Source: Lantana camara
Lineage: Eukaryota > Streptophyta > Magnoliopsida > Lamiales > Verbenaceae
Direction of reading: 5' to 3'
Assembly: GCA_037501455.1 (NCBI GenBank)
Contig: CM074860.1
Span: forward strand, 40,620,501-40,684,500
DNA: 64,000 nucleotides
Shown here: one piece after another, positions 1 through 11,442 of the stretch
Position numbering within the stretch: the stretch's first letter is position 1
Layout of the letters: each line of letters begins with the position of its first letter
The notes under the pieces: generated by a model
Database searches by the model: none
Told to the model about the DNA's origin: nothing
Seen by the model: only the letters and a program-made list of their open reading frames with translations
Program-made: the position numbers and the translations under genes

Positions 1-21
1 GAATGTCCAAATGAAAGAACC

Positions 22-1017
22 ATGATCTTGTTGGAAAATGGAGAAATTGCATCAAAAGAAGAGAATAATGATGATCCTATGTCACCACTTGAGGAAGCTA
101 GTGATGTCGAGCATGCTGTTGTTGGAAAGAGCTTAGTTGTTTTAAGAGCTCTCCATGTTCAGGCTCACGAAGATAAAGATGAGCAGCAAAGGGAGAACAT
201 TTTCTATACTCGATGCCATGTTAAAGAAAGAGTTTGTGGGTTGATCATAGATGGTGGGAGTTGTGTAAATGTTGCAAGCAAGTTGATGGTAGAACGACTC
301 GATCTAAAAACTTTGAAGCATCCAAGACCTTAGAGACTTCAATGGCTTAATGAAAGTGGAGAAATGAAAGTAACAAAACAGGTACTTGTTTCATTTTCCA
401 TTGGAAGATATTCGGATGAAGTTCTTTGTGATGTGGTTCCTATGCAAGCTAGCCACATATTACTTGGGAGGCCATGGTAGTTTGATAGACGCACCATCCA
501 CGATGGATACAAAAATCGATATAGCTTCATGAAAGATGGGAGGACATTCACTTTAACACCTTTGCCACCTAATCAAGTTTATGAAGAGCAATGCCAAATT
601 GAGGAATCTACAACTGCCAATACAAAACAACGTGAGTGTGATGTTGAGAGTTCAAAAGAAAATGAGGAAAAAGATGGTGTGAAGGGAGGTAAAAAAGAAG
701 AGGAAGAAAAGAACTCAGCATTAGGAAATAAAGAGGGAAAGAAAATGAGTTTCTTTGTAAAAGAAAAAGAAGTTGAGAGTGCTTTAAAATCAAAGAGGCC
801 AGTGATGTTGATTATGTACAAGGAAGCTTATTTTTCTGCAACTGACATTAATAATTCTTTGCCTAGTGTTGATGTTTCACTTTTGCAGGATTTTCATGAA
901 GTATTCCCTGAAGGGATACCACCTGGTTTACCACCGATTAGAGGGATAGAGCATCAAATTGACCTTATTCCAGGGGTTGCAATCCCTAACAGACTAGCAT
1001 ATCGAAGCACTCCATAA
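22..1017 (+). pseudogene. Retrotransposon aspartic protease and protease-RT linker, broken
   Basis: One reading frame continues through this segment and is cut by three in-frame stops: TAG at 331-333, TAG at 478-480 and TAA at 1015-1017. The protease active-site region reads LIIDGGSCVNVAS and the flap-side motif reads ASHILLGRPW. Both are typical of plant Ty3/gypsy proteases that process the gag-pol polyprotein. A lysine- and glutamate-rich linker (about 600-780) leads to the pre-RT motif DFHEVFPEGIPPGLPPIRGIEHQIDL. The ATG at 22 is only the first Met in the window; the real start lies upstream. The stops show the copy is dead. Confidence 0.85.
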
Positions 1018-2180
1018 GAAACAAAGGAACTTCAAAGGCAAGTTGAAGAGTTACTTGCAAAGGGTTATGTTCGAGAAAGCATGTGTCCGTGTGCTGTTCC
1101 AGTTTTGCTAGTTCCTAAGAAGGATGGAACTTGGAGGATGTGTGTGGATTGTCGGGCAGTCAATAAAATCACGGTAAAGTACCGTTATCCCATTCCTCGT
1201 TTAGATGACATGTTGGATGAGTTGTATGGATCCACTATTTTCACAAAAATTGATTTAAGAAGTGGGTACCATCAGATTCGAATGAAAGAAGGCGATGAAT
1301 GGAAAACAGCCTTTAAAACAAAACATGGTCTTTATGAGTGGTTAGTAATGCCTTTTGGCTTAACTAATGCACCGAGTACTTTCATGCGATTGATGAATCA
1401 TGTTTTACGTGCCTATATTGGAAAATTTGTTGTAGTTTACTTTGATGATATCTTAATTTACAGCAAAAATTTGCATGAGCATATTGATCATTTAAGGCTT
1501 GTACTTGAAATTTTAAGGCATGAGAAGTTGTATGCTAACCTTAAAAAGTGCAGCTTTTTGTATGGATAGAGTTGTGTTTCTTGTATTTGTTGTGAGTACA
1601 AAAGGTATAGAGGTTAATGAGGAAAAGGTGAAAGCAATCAAAGATTGGCCAATTCCAAATACGATTACTGAAGTGAGGAGTTTTCATGGCTTAGCTGGAT
1701 TCTATAGGAGATTTGTTCCAAATTTTAGTACCATTGCTGCTCCGTTGACAGAAATCATCAAGAAGAATGTAGGTTTCAAATGGGGAGAGACGCAAGAAAA
1801 AGCATTCAATAGGTTAAAAGAAAAGCTAAGTTCTGCTCCTTTATTACTCTTACCAGATTTTTCCAAAACTTTTGAAATCGACTGTGATGCTTCTGGTATT
1901 GGTGTAGGTGTTGTACTTATGCAAGACAAGAGACCCATTGCTTATTTCAGTGAGAAACTAAATGGAGCTACATTGAACTACTCTACATATGACAAAGAGC
2001 TCTATGCATTAATTCGGGCATTGGAAACATGGCAACATTACCTTTGGTCTAAAGAGTTTGTCATTCACACTGATCATGAGTCACTAAAGCACTTGAAGGG
2101 CCAAGGTAACTTGAATAGAAGATATGCACGATGGATTGAGTTCATTAAGCTGTTTCCGTACGTGATTCAATACAAACAAG
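1018..2180 (+). pseudogene. Retrotransposon reverse transcriptase and RNase H, frameshifted
   Basis: The RT fingers and palm are clear: [17 protein letters not shown], then [11 protein letters not shown], then [13 protein letters not shown], then the catalytic [11 protein letters not shown]. Near 1555-1560, in a run of T after the residues KKCS, the frame shifts by one base. The protein continues in the next frame with [21 protein letters not shown] connection residues. RNase H follows with [13 protein letters not shown], the [13 protein letters not shown] helix and [10 protein letters not shown]. The copy ends at the junction at 2180. RT copies the element RNA into DNA and RNase H removes the template. 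The frameshift and the stops of the preceding segment make it non-functional. Confidence 0.85.
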
Positions 2181-2184
2181 GTAT
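2178..2184. other. Non-homologous junction between outer RNase H (+) and array RT (-)
   Basis: Left of about 2180 the sequence codes for plus-strand RNase H. From 2181 it matches the minus-strand RT of the tandem array, for example the stretch beginning near 21800. Only 2-4 bases (ggta) could belong to both. No LTR end or target duplication is present at this point. Confidence 0.8.
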
Positions 2185-2342
2185 ATCCGACTCCTTAATC
2201 CTTAACTGATAGTAACCTTGTCGGAGATCGAGCTTCGAATATACCTTCGAACCTTGCAATAAGTCGAACAACTCTTTGATGTGCGGGAGGGGATACTTAT
2301 TCTTCACCGTCATCCTATTTAACTCCCGATAGTCTATGCACA

Positions 2343-2347
2343 TACGA
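2343..2347. repeat. Target-site duplication, left copy (tacga)
   Basis: The five bases tacga immediately precede the TG end of the solo LTR and recur just after its CA end. The sister copies in the array have a single tacga at the same point in RT. Confidence 0.93.
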
Positions 2348-2774
2348 TGAAGCACCCCGCACGTGAGGCACCACATCCCCCGCACTAAGGCTCAACACGA
2401 GCAACGAAACAGTAAATCCGCACCCGTATCAAACCCTAGCGAACGGGAGACGAACATAAAAGCTTTCCTAAGCCAGACGGAGCTAGATCCTGCAATGAAA
2501 ACCAATCTACAAAGTACAATGCATTGCAAAGCCAAAAGATCAATCATACAAATCATAAGCAGAAATTTGGGCTCTTCAGGCCTCTTTTAAATCAATAGCA
2601 AAACTCAGTAACAGCAATTCAACTCCAATTACATGAATATTCCAGTTCATGATATAATAGAATGAATCATACATAATTCCAATACAGAAATGAGTGCAGA
2701 GACTCTTCTAATCTAACTCGACTCACTGAAAGACTCCCGACACCTCCGCCTAGCTCGAAACTCCAAAGCCCAAC

Positions 2775-3825
2775 CTGCACACTAAAGTGTTGGGGAGGGA
2801 GAGGGTCAGTCTCTAGAAGACTGAGTGAGCAGGAGCGATATATATATAAAACATGCACATGCAAGTCATAAATCCCGAGCAAGGTTTTATTTGAAATGAT
2901 CCCCACTAAGGGTAAGAAATAGATAAACAATGCTCGAACTTTACGACTAAATCATATTAAATTCATTACATTCATAAATCATACATAAATATAAGGCTCG
3001 GCGAGTGAGCGTGCACAATCTCCAACCAACTCCGACCGTGTACGACAAATATCATTAATATATTGATTAGGCGATCATGCAATATATCATAATACACACA
3101 AATCATAAATCATGTCCTAAATATATTGTTTGGGCAATCCGATGCCCGGCCTTCCCGCACCGTGCCTATCAATCAATAATCAATCAGTCAATCAATCATT
3201 TTCAATCATAAATAAGTTCCAACCTTCTTCCTCCGGGTTGGTGGTGGGTTTGCAAGACCCGACCACCCGATCATTGGCCAAAAGGGGTTACATGACTCCC
3301 CAGATGGCACTCAGCTCCCTTTCCCCGCCAATCTCCTGACGAGGTCCGGTACCGCTGTCTAGTAGTGGGACTAGTGTGAGGGTTTACCGTCAGCCCTTGC
3401 CTTCTCGGGTCCCCACTCACACCAAGCCCCTGGGCCCCAATCCGTGCAATCAATCAATCAATCTTTTCTCGCCAAAACATTTGATTTATAAAAATCATAC
3501 CGTATCCATCATTATCCATTTGAAAAGGGTTTACTCGATCAATACATACTATAAGAAATCATACCTTACCGTGTAAATCGGCATATGCTATATACGTACC
3601 TCTCCGTGTCATCCTAATCCGTAGCTAGCATGAAGACACACGGTTTGGAGCATAGCCTCATTACAAAACCATTTTTAAGTTATAAGCTCAAACGCGTAAT
3701 TCAGAAGGACTTACTCGATAACTCCATTTGAAAACCATATATGTATAATCATAAGGTTTTGGCTAAAGCTTTTCACATAAGGGTTGTAGGGTTTATTATA
3801 TAGCTAAAACAAAAACCACCCTCAC
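2775..3825 (-). other. Predicted LTR intron (solo LTR family 1)
   Basis: On the minus strand the donor reads CAG|GTGAGG, with the intron starting at 3825. The acceptor is a pyrimidine-rich tract followed by TTTAGTGTGCAG|GTT, ending at 2775. A CTGAC branch-like motif lies in the ACTGAC next to the tract. Donor and acceptor recur at equivalent places in the other giant LTR families of the window. Splicing is inferred, not shown. Confidence 0.5.
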
Positions 3826-4424
3826 CTGAACCGTGAAGTTACAAGGATCGAGCACCAAGTGCCTGAACGATCAAAAGCTCTCCACCCTGGAGACAAACTG
3901 TACAAAAGACCACAAGACGTGTTCGTGAGACTCAAGACTCTAAATGAACCATATATGACGCACGGCAATTCTCACACATGATATGAAGACATAAAGATCA
4001 TATTAAGTCATGAAAATCACACAACCAATTCATTCACTTGTTCAATCATAGATCATTCAATTCATATCTCCATTCAATTTATTCAAGAACTCAAATAGAA
4101 GCATAGAACATGTTCAAACTCTCCCAACATGCTACTACATACTTCATATTACATAACATAGCATATATCCAAGGTTTGACAACAAGAAAAAGTCATATGA
4201 TATAGAAAATAAGTGATGCGATTCATAAACGACATATAAGCACACATAAACGGCAATAAGCAAAAGCATACCTATAATTCATCCAAATGCCACGAAATTG
4301 AACCACAATACTCCTAACACAAATCAAAACAAGTTCATAGTTTAACACAAAAGGAGATAAAGTCATTAAGGAGGTGAAATAAATCAAAAACCGAAGAGGA
4401 AGTAACGAAGACTGCGCATGGGAA

Positions 4425-4548
4425 GTGACACGGGGGTGTCACCAACCCTTGCCCAACTGAGCCACGGGCGTGGCTCAGTACAGAGCTGCCCAGAAGGTGT
4501 GACACGCCCGTGTCTCCCTCTTATGAGTAAATGAGACACGGGGGTGTC
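4425..4548. repeat. Cluster of four palindromes, GACAC-GGGN-GTGTC type
   Basis: Four short inverted repeats lie within 124 bp: 4425-4442 (GTGACAC gggg GTGTCAC), 4456-4479 (10-bp arms ACTGAGCCAC around gggc), 4501-4514 (GACAC gccc GTGTC) and 4535-4548 (GACAC gggg GTGTC). Each has a four-base G/C core. The second has different arms from the others but still pairs perfectly. Confidence 0.88.
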
Positions 4549-6371
4549 ACGGTACAGAACTTAATCACCCTTTGAAATTTTCCGGCAAAACTGAACCCAA
4601 ACAAACTCAATCCAAAAACGTACCAAATGAACTCCAAATGCTCTGAAACTTAATATGCAACATATTTGGCATGTTATGAACATTTTTCATTTAGAGTGAA
4701 AAGGCTAAATCACACGTTAAGGTCATCGAATCCACGCAACAAAACTGGGTCGCCAAAAACCGTACATAAAGGATCAATTGTTCAATCATGCCTTGTTCAA
4801 GTACTTAGGGCTTGAATTTGGATCTGAAACTTTGGGGAATGCATGCTAACATACTAAACAACTAATATACATCATATATATGCAAAATGGTACAATTTAA
4901 AGCACATTAGGGTGACCAACAACCACACATAGGCAACAGCAACAAATCTGTCATGGAGCATGCATAAAAACAGGCCATGTATTTCGGTTTTGAGGCTTCA
5001 AATGGAACCAAATACTTAAAGCATGAATGCTAACATATATAACAATGAGTGTACATCAACTCCATGCAATTTCACACGAAATGGAGGCCATATGATCATG
5101 CAACAACACAAAATTTCACACAGCAGTCACAAAACAGGGGAAATAGTTTGATCATCAAGTTTGAAGCTCCATATCTCATAATTTTATAAAAGGAGCAGGA
5201 GATGAAATCCTCCTAACATCATATACTATCAGTTGGGAAGGAAATAGATCAAGAAACAAGTTCATATGATCATGTTTAAGCAAGGAAATCAGCTACACAA
5301 GCCTAGAGGTCACAAGAGCAAAAATCCCTAAAAGTTCATACCAATCTCATAATTCAAACCCTAATCAAATCTGATCCAAATCATGTTTTAAGTAGATGAA
5401 ATGAAGCATAATAGAGTAGAGAAGACATAAATATTCATACCTTGAAGATTTGATGAAAGAAGGAAGTGATTTGAGCTCAAAATCACAAAGGATGGCCAAG
5501 GGTTTTCCTCTCCTTTCTTCTCTCTTTCTCTCTCGATCAGAAGCAGCAGCAATGAGGGAGATATGGTTCGGTTTTTGCTGCTAAAAGGGAGAGGAAAGAG
5601 TTAACTCTAGGTACAAAAGTCATGGTTAAGCTTTGGTTAAGTTTGGTTAAGTAAAAAGGGTCCCACCAAGGAGACTAGTCAACATGAAGAGCTCTTCCTG
5701 CACGAGTTGTCCGTTACGGTTGGATTTCGGAGGTCTTAATGATTTCAAAAAGGTATGAGGCTTGTTCCATTGTCTCCGAATCGTCGATACGAAGGCAACG
5801 GAGTTGACGGAATTCGAATCCGAATTCCCGAGCTCAAGATATCACGCACGGAACCAAGGGTGCGCTAATTGCTCATTAGCCCCCGATTTGGTTCCACAAT
5901 CAAAATTAAATTCATAAACACGTCAAATGAATCCGAAAATATAAACCGAGCATATAGGCATGTTCATAACACACATATTTACAACATATTAAATTTTCAC
6001 GACATTTCGATATCAATACATATATGAACGAAGCACAAATAGAACACCCACGCGCATGAACGAATTCATATAGTTATGAATAAATTACTAAACTTAAATT
6101 CCATATTAAATAAATTAAACAAGCTATTAACATGTTGAAATTAATTAACGAAATTACCGAAATATTTAAGGTAACATAAAACCCTAATTGAGAATTTAAA
6201 CACTAAGTATCAAGGTAAAATAAAATGAATTAAATTAGAATAGAAATAGTTTATAGTTTAAAACAAATATAAACATTTATAAACAATTAATCATATAACT
6301 AAGTAATTAAATAGCGCAATTTATAAACAATTACGTCACATTATTATAAACTGAAAAACTGGGGCGTTACA

Positions 6372-6376
6372 TACGA
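6372..6376. repeat. Target-site duplication, right copy (tacga)
   Basis: This is the right-hand copy of the five-base duplication flanking the solo LTR. It directly follows the terminal CA of GGGGCGTTACA. Confidence 0.93.
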
Positions 6377-7596
6377 AGTGTCCCATCCTTCTTTTTCACG
6401 AACAACACCGGAGCACCCCAAGGTGAAGTACTCGGTCGTACAAACCCACACGCCAATAACTCATCAAGTTGAGTTTTAAGTTCCTTGAGATCGGAGGGAG
6501 CCATCCTATACGGCGTCTTCAAGAACGGCTCAGCCTGTTGGAATAGATCAATAACAAATTCGATCTCTCTTTCCGGTGGCAAAGTCCCCAAACATTCCGG
6601 AAAGACATCGGGGAACTCATTCGCCACATTAGTTTCTTCAAGCTTAACTTGATCTTTAGGCCGGTTCAACACATACGCCACATACCCGGTAGCTCCATCA
6701 CGAATGAGCTTCTTAGCTTCCATCAAGCAAATAAACGGACTCTCACGAACACTCGAACCCGTAATCACACCGGTACCCAACTCAACCTTCTTCCCAAAAC
6801 AGTCCATCTTCGCCCGATGCGCGTACAACCAATCCATACCGAGTATCACGTCGTACTTCTTCATCGGAATAGCAATCAAATTCGCCGGGTAAACGCGTCC
6901 CTCAATACTCACCGGACAATTACGGTACAAGCAATCAGTTCTAATCATACCACCCAAAGGAGAACGCACAATATAAAGCATAGAATCACTCGCAAGAGAT
7001 AAGTTCAACATAGAAGCCATAGAAGGTGTAACAAACGAATGAGATGCACCCGGATCATATAATGCATGTATGGGAATGTCATGTATGTGGAGTGTACCTT
7101 CCACCACGGCGGTAGGGTCGATCTCGACATCCTCTTGCTCCCCATCCAAGGCATAAGCACGAGCATGAGCCACGGGCCTTGTTCCATCACCCGGTCCTTT
7201 AGTCTTTGGTTTGTCACAATTCTTCGCCAAGTGCTCGGTGCTACCACAATTGAAGCATCTACCTTGTTTCCACCAACAATTATCCCCGGAGTGTGTAGTA
7301 CCCCCACAATGAACACATGGTTCCTTCTTCTTAGTAGTTGGAGGAGTTTGCTTCCCTTTTCCTTTGTTGCCCATAAAACGACCCCTAGAAGATGGTTGTG
7401 GTGACTTAGAGAACGATTGTGGAGTTGTCCTCTTAAATCCCGAACCGGAACCGCTAACACCCTTCTTAGTTCCAAGCCTTTGTTCTTCCGCTTCCACTTT
7501 CAAAGCTAACCCGGTAGCATCTGCCCAATTATCAATGTGCACCAGAGCCCAAGATCTTGAAATCTCCTCACGAAGTCCTTCCACAAATTTCTCACA

Positions 7597-8268
7597 CTAG
7601 CGGTCTTCCTCATCGGTAATATGAGGTACATACGGAGACAATCGGTTGAACTCGGTAATGTACTCGGTCACGGACATATTCCCTTGCTCCAAATTCATGA
7701 ATTCCCTCTCACGGCGCTTCCTTGCTTGCTTCGGGATGTAATGTGTCCGAAACCCGCTTGCGAACATCTCCCAAGTAACATTGTCTTCACCAACCCCAAG
7801 GCGGGACATGGTGCTATGCCACCAATTACAAGCCTCATCACGAAGAAGATCAATAGCACACAAAGCCTTATCCGTTTCGGTGCAAGTGACAACCCGGAAA
7901 ATCCTCTCAATGGTAGTGATCCAATACTCCGCTTTCAAATCATCCGTAGTGCCCGAAAATATAGGTGGACGGCGCCTACTAAATCGGTCATAAACACTCT
8001 CAACCGGAACCGGTGGTGGAGGAGGTACCGGAGGAGGTGCCGGAGGAGGTGCTTGTGCGGCTTGTTGAGCGGCTTGTTGTGCATTCACGGCTTGCACAAA
8101 CTGAGTCATAAGAGCCATAAGATCCGCTGCATTAGGTAGAGGCAGCGGCGGAGGTGGATTTTGATTATTCCCCGGAGGATCTTGCTCATTTCCACGAGCC
8201 GGAGAACGGTCACGACGTCGTGGAGGCATCCTACACAATTCAATCATGTATGCATGTTGGTTAGTCAT
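7597..8268 (-). pseudogene. Array copy 1: gag N-terminal and capsid region, with TAG stop
   Basis: Gag starts at the Met at 8268 or, more likely, at MPPRRRDRSPARGNEQ (8229). A proline- and alanine-rich stretch leads to the retrotransposon gag domain (FSGTTDDLKAEYWITTIERIF, then MNLEQGNMSVTEYITEFNRLSPY). The frame stops at TAG 7597-7599, after EEDR, and continues beyond it as CEKFVEGLREEI. The same TAG occurs in copies 3, 4 and 5 but not in copy 2. Copies 1 and 2 share four extra residues in the proline stretch, absent from copies 3-5. Gag forms the virus-like particle in the cytoplasm. Confidence 0.9.
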
Positions 8269-8434
8269 ATGCTCATGTCACGTAATATCAAGTGAGAAAT
8301 GCAATTACATAAATTAAGAGCAAGAATTAACAAGATATAAGTAACATGTAGTCATATATGAAGCGAAATAAATAAACACGAAAGCACATTGTCCCTATGC
8401 CGTACACTCTAGACGACTCGGTTTTGAACCTTCG

Positions 8435-8446
8435 GCTCTGATACCA
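8435..8446 (-). promoter_or_regulatory. Primer-binding site, copy 1 (initiator Met tRNA)
   Basis: The minus strand reads TGGTATCAGAGC, complementary to the 3' end of plant initiator-Met tRNA. It lies 12 bases inside the end of LTR1, between that LTR and copy 1 gag. Minus-strand DNA synthesis starts here. Confidence 0.9.
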
Positions 8447-8911
8447 ACCAAATAGGGGTGTAACGCCCCAACGAGGGCATCCACGCCTCTCCCGCACTAC
8501 GGACCTAGCTTGTATATACAATTGCTATCCATATACCCGCCGGGTTCGAAGCAAGCGGTGACAAACGGACATCCTAGCTAGGCGGCACTGGACTCACAAA
8601 GTGAGTAAACAGTCACAAGTATGCGGAAGCTTAAATCATAACATATCAAGTGCATAAATTCATTCATTCACCAAATAAAGTGACCACCACGGTCCAACAC
8701 GAAATGCTCAAAGTACGGAATGTAAAATCATCCTAATGACCATCACGGTCCAAACTAGCATAATAAAACATCATACATATTAAGTCCATAATCCCCAAAA
8801 CAAAGCATAAGACATAAGTAACAAAGTATGCTACATGCGTAACGAGTACAAACTAGACCACTTAAACAAGACTCTCAAAAGACCCCGCCTAGCCTGACTC
8901 CAAAACGCGAC

Positions 8912-9665
8912 CTACGGACACGAAAGATAAAGGGAGTCAGCTCAAAGGAACTGGTGAGGAGAAGTTCACAATATATATAGGGTATATAAGGTTCAATGCA
9001 TGCTCAAAACAAACGTGTTCATGATCCAACTCATTTTCGAAGTAAATGCAATTTTTAGAAAATATGGATCATAAACCACACATAACCGGCTCGGTGAGAA
9101 CAAGCACTCCATACGATCTTCCCAAACCAAGAAATCAACTCAAAACATCCATTACACCGTTGATGCCGAGGGTGTACATCCCCCGATCATCCATAAAATA
9201 GAGAATTCGGTCCATGAAACCTAGCTCTCTCCAAGAAAACTTCATCCCCGAACCTCCTCGGAGTCTTAGTAGTCTTGTCCACAAGTGGGAACTTTGGTTA
9301 AGGACATCCGTCGGCCCTTGCCTTCCCGGAATATCTCTCACCTCCATCCCCGAGCTCAAATTCAATTTCCCCAAGTAAGCGTCCTTGCAAGGTACATCAT
9401 AACCTCGCTACATAACTCACACATACATAATATTCAAATGAATGTTCCGAAACCATTTTGGGTATCTATCCCATATACCAAAACTTAATTTTTACTTGTA
9501 AACCGTTTTCCATAAGCGAATATCCAATATACGAGGATAGCTCACAAAACTTGGCTTATAAAGCCTAAATATACATTTTCAAAACGGGAGTTCAAAACCA
9601 ACAATTATGAAAGGCTATAGGTGTCCACAGTTTTGAAATCGTTTCATAAGTATGTAACTCCTCAC
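8912..9665 (-). other. Predicted LTR intron, LTR1
   Basis: The minus-strand donor reads AAAG|GTGAGG, with the intron starting at 9665. The acceptor reads TTTATCTTTCGTGTCCGTAG|GTC, ending at 8912, with GAGCTGACTCCC as a possible branch point upstream. In LTR4 and LTR5 the acceptor is CAG. Splicing is inferred from conservation across families. Confidence 0.5.
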
Positions 9666-10115
9666 CTTTACCAAGAACCTCAAAGGTCGACCACGAGCAA
9701 CGGACTACTCGACCGGAGACTCACCACCTAACAAGACAAACGTACTAACAAAGGTAAGACACGACCCAAACCAAGTAAACGACGCACCGCTTAAGTAACA
9801 AGTCACTCATGACAGTTATGTATGCTTATGGGGTCATATCATGAACTTAATGAAATGTGAGGATCAATCATGAGCATGTATAGCATGTCAAGGTCACACA
9901 TAACGTAGGAAGTCATACAAGTTCAAGTAAATGCATAACTTAGCAAAATGTGACAACTTAAACTTGATCAAGGCAATAAAATCATAACAAGTGATATGCA
10001 AGAAGTTCCACCACATATAATAAGGCCACACCTCATTAAAGGTTTTATAGAAACAAGAAAAGGACATACAAGAGTCAAAACAAGCGAAACGAGTCAAGAA
10101 AACAAGGCTGGGGAT

Positions 10116-10233
10116 AATCCACCCCCGTGGATTTTCCTTGACAAAAAATCCACCCTCGCGGATTGTCCAGAAGCTACTGCCTCAAATCCACCCCCATGGA
10201 TTTTTACACAGCAAAAATCCACCTTAGTGGATT
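10116..10233. repeat. Cluster of four palindromes, AATCCAC-CCCC-GTGGATT type (LTR1)
   Basis: Four 18-nt units with 7-bp arms and a 4-nt core lie at 10116-10133, 10147-10164, 10185-10202 and 10216-10233. Two pair perfectly; the others have one mismatch next to the core. The arms differ completely from those in the other families, while the ACCCCCGT core matches the solo LTR cluster at 4425. Confidence 0.9.
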
Positions 10234-11442
10234 CTGCCCAGAACTTAAAAAAAACGTGACAGCCACTTCAAACTCGACGGGAATGAGTTCTAAACACCCC
10301 AAAACATGAAATTAAGATTCCAAAACCTCAATTAAGCATCATAAAACATTTATACATCATATAAGAACATAATATAAGCATAAAATCCAAGAATGAAATC
10401 ATTTAAGCAAGAATTACATATATGCATAAAAGCTTCATAGTTCAAGCATGCTCTTCGATGGTGAATCTCTAATCCTAGCATGAATTCAACTAAAATTGAT
10501 TCCAAAACTCATAACAATTCAAGCATAATCATTCTACAACACCAAGATTGCAAGAAATCAAATAAATCTTAGACATGCAAGAATTTCTTCAAATCTTCAA
10601 AAACTCAAAAATGGTGAAATCAAGAGAATAGATGGCATCCAACCTAAACATGTTTCTAGGGTCCAAATAGCATACTTAGAACACGAATTCATCAAGAAAA
10701 CATGGATTAAACTCATAAAATTCAACCCTAGTTAATGCTTCTACCAAGAACTTCAAGCTCAAAGCATAACCCAAGCATTTACACAAAACTTTAACTTAGG
10801 AGCTGAGAATCGAAGAGAATAGCTTGGTCTTGAGTCTTGAATCTCTAGCTTCAATCTCCAATCTTGTATCTTGAAAATGGTTGAAGGTGTTCTTGAGAGA
10901 AGATGAATGGGTTGGAGAGAAAAGTGAGGGAGAGAGGGTTTGAATCTTGTGTTTTAACGTAAAATGAGGTTTTGAGTGTTAAAATCTGATTTAGTAATTT
11001 GGGTCAGCTATTTGGGTCGCGAACCGGGTCAATTGGAGCGGATCAGGAGTGAAATTGGGTCTCAAATTGGGCTAAATTCGGAATTGGGTCATAAGTCTTA
11101 TAAAAAGGTTGACTTTCGTAGACTGGCCATAACTTCTTCGTCCGAACGCCAAATCGAGCGATTCAAGAACCCACGAGCTCGTAATCGAATTATCTACTCA
11201 ATTTCATTAAGTTCTATCCAGTTTCAGGCTTAGAAAATAAATTGACCTTTTGGTCCCTAAATTATGCTTCAATGTCCAAATAAGCACATTGTTTTGATTA
11301 AACACGAAGCATGCCATCAGAGCCAAATGGAAGCAATACGAGCACATAATTACCATATCAAATAGTCACGTATTTCATACATGTCATAAATTCCACATAA
11401 GTTCAAGCATCACTATCAATTAAGGCATATTATTCACATAAT

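Larger units (their letters stand above)
1..2180 (+). mobile_element. Outer Ty3/gypsy element, surviving protease-RT-RNase H part
   Basis: This is the left part of a plus-strand Ty3/gypsy element whose gag and 5' LTR lie outside the window. Its coding order is protease, reverse transcriptase, RNase H. Homology stops abruptly at about 2180, in the RNase H tail after the residues YVIQYKQG. The same polyprotein resumes with integrase at 56407. The RNase H end, the integrase zinc-binding domain and the first catalytic Asp are absent, so the intervening block did not arrive by one clean insertion. The clade is not certain: the end of the protein looks CRM/Reina-like and no chromodomain is visible. 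Confidence 0.85.
2348..6371 (-). mobile_element. Solo giant LTR, 4.0 kb, inserted in array copy 1 RT
   Basis: The block starts with TGAAGCACCCC, ends with GGGGCGTTACA and is flanked by tacga on both sides. No PBS, PPT, gag or pol lies inside it, so it is best read as a solo LTR left by recombination between two LTRs. Orientation is set by its termini: the left end resembles the 3' ends of the other LTRs here (compare 61013 and the reverse complement of 45940-45980). It carries a predicted intron (2775-3825), a palindrome cluster (4425-4548) and no convincing ORF. The rest is AT-rich and non-coding. Confidence 0.9.
2181..7596 (-). pseudogene. Array copy 1: zinc knuckles, protease and N-terminal RT (truncated; split by solo LTR)
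   Basis: Reading leftwards from 7596 there are two CCHC zinc knuckles ([14 protein letters not shown] and [14 protein letters not shown]). A protease with the active-site residues YDPGASHSF follows, where DSG is usual. Then come the conserved [10 protein letters not shown] and the start of RT ([23 protein letters not shown]). A 4.0 kb solo LTR (2348-6371) interrupts RT. The last RT residues lie at 2181-2347, where the copy is cut at the junction with the outer element. RT palm, RNase H, integrase and the 3' LTR of this copy are missing. The family is Tekay/Del-like chromovirus. Confidence 0.88.

Noticed and set aside
22..333. Start of a complete gene at the Met at 22
   Set aside because: The frame is open upstream and the residues are mid-polyprotein, before the protease, so this Met is internal.
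6649..7002. Plus-strand frame of 117 residues, recurring in copies 2-5
   Set aside because: It is antisense to the protease region and recurs only because the copies are nearly identical. Its composition (many His, Arg, Thr) is that of a shadow frame.
10116..10233. Palindrome cluster as a CRISPR-like array
   Set aside because: Units vary, the spacers are not uniform unique sequences and the context is a plant LTR.
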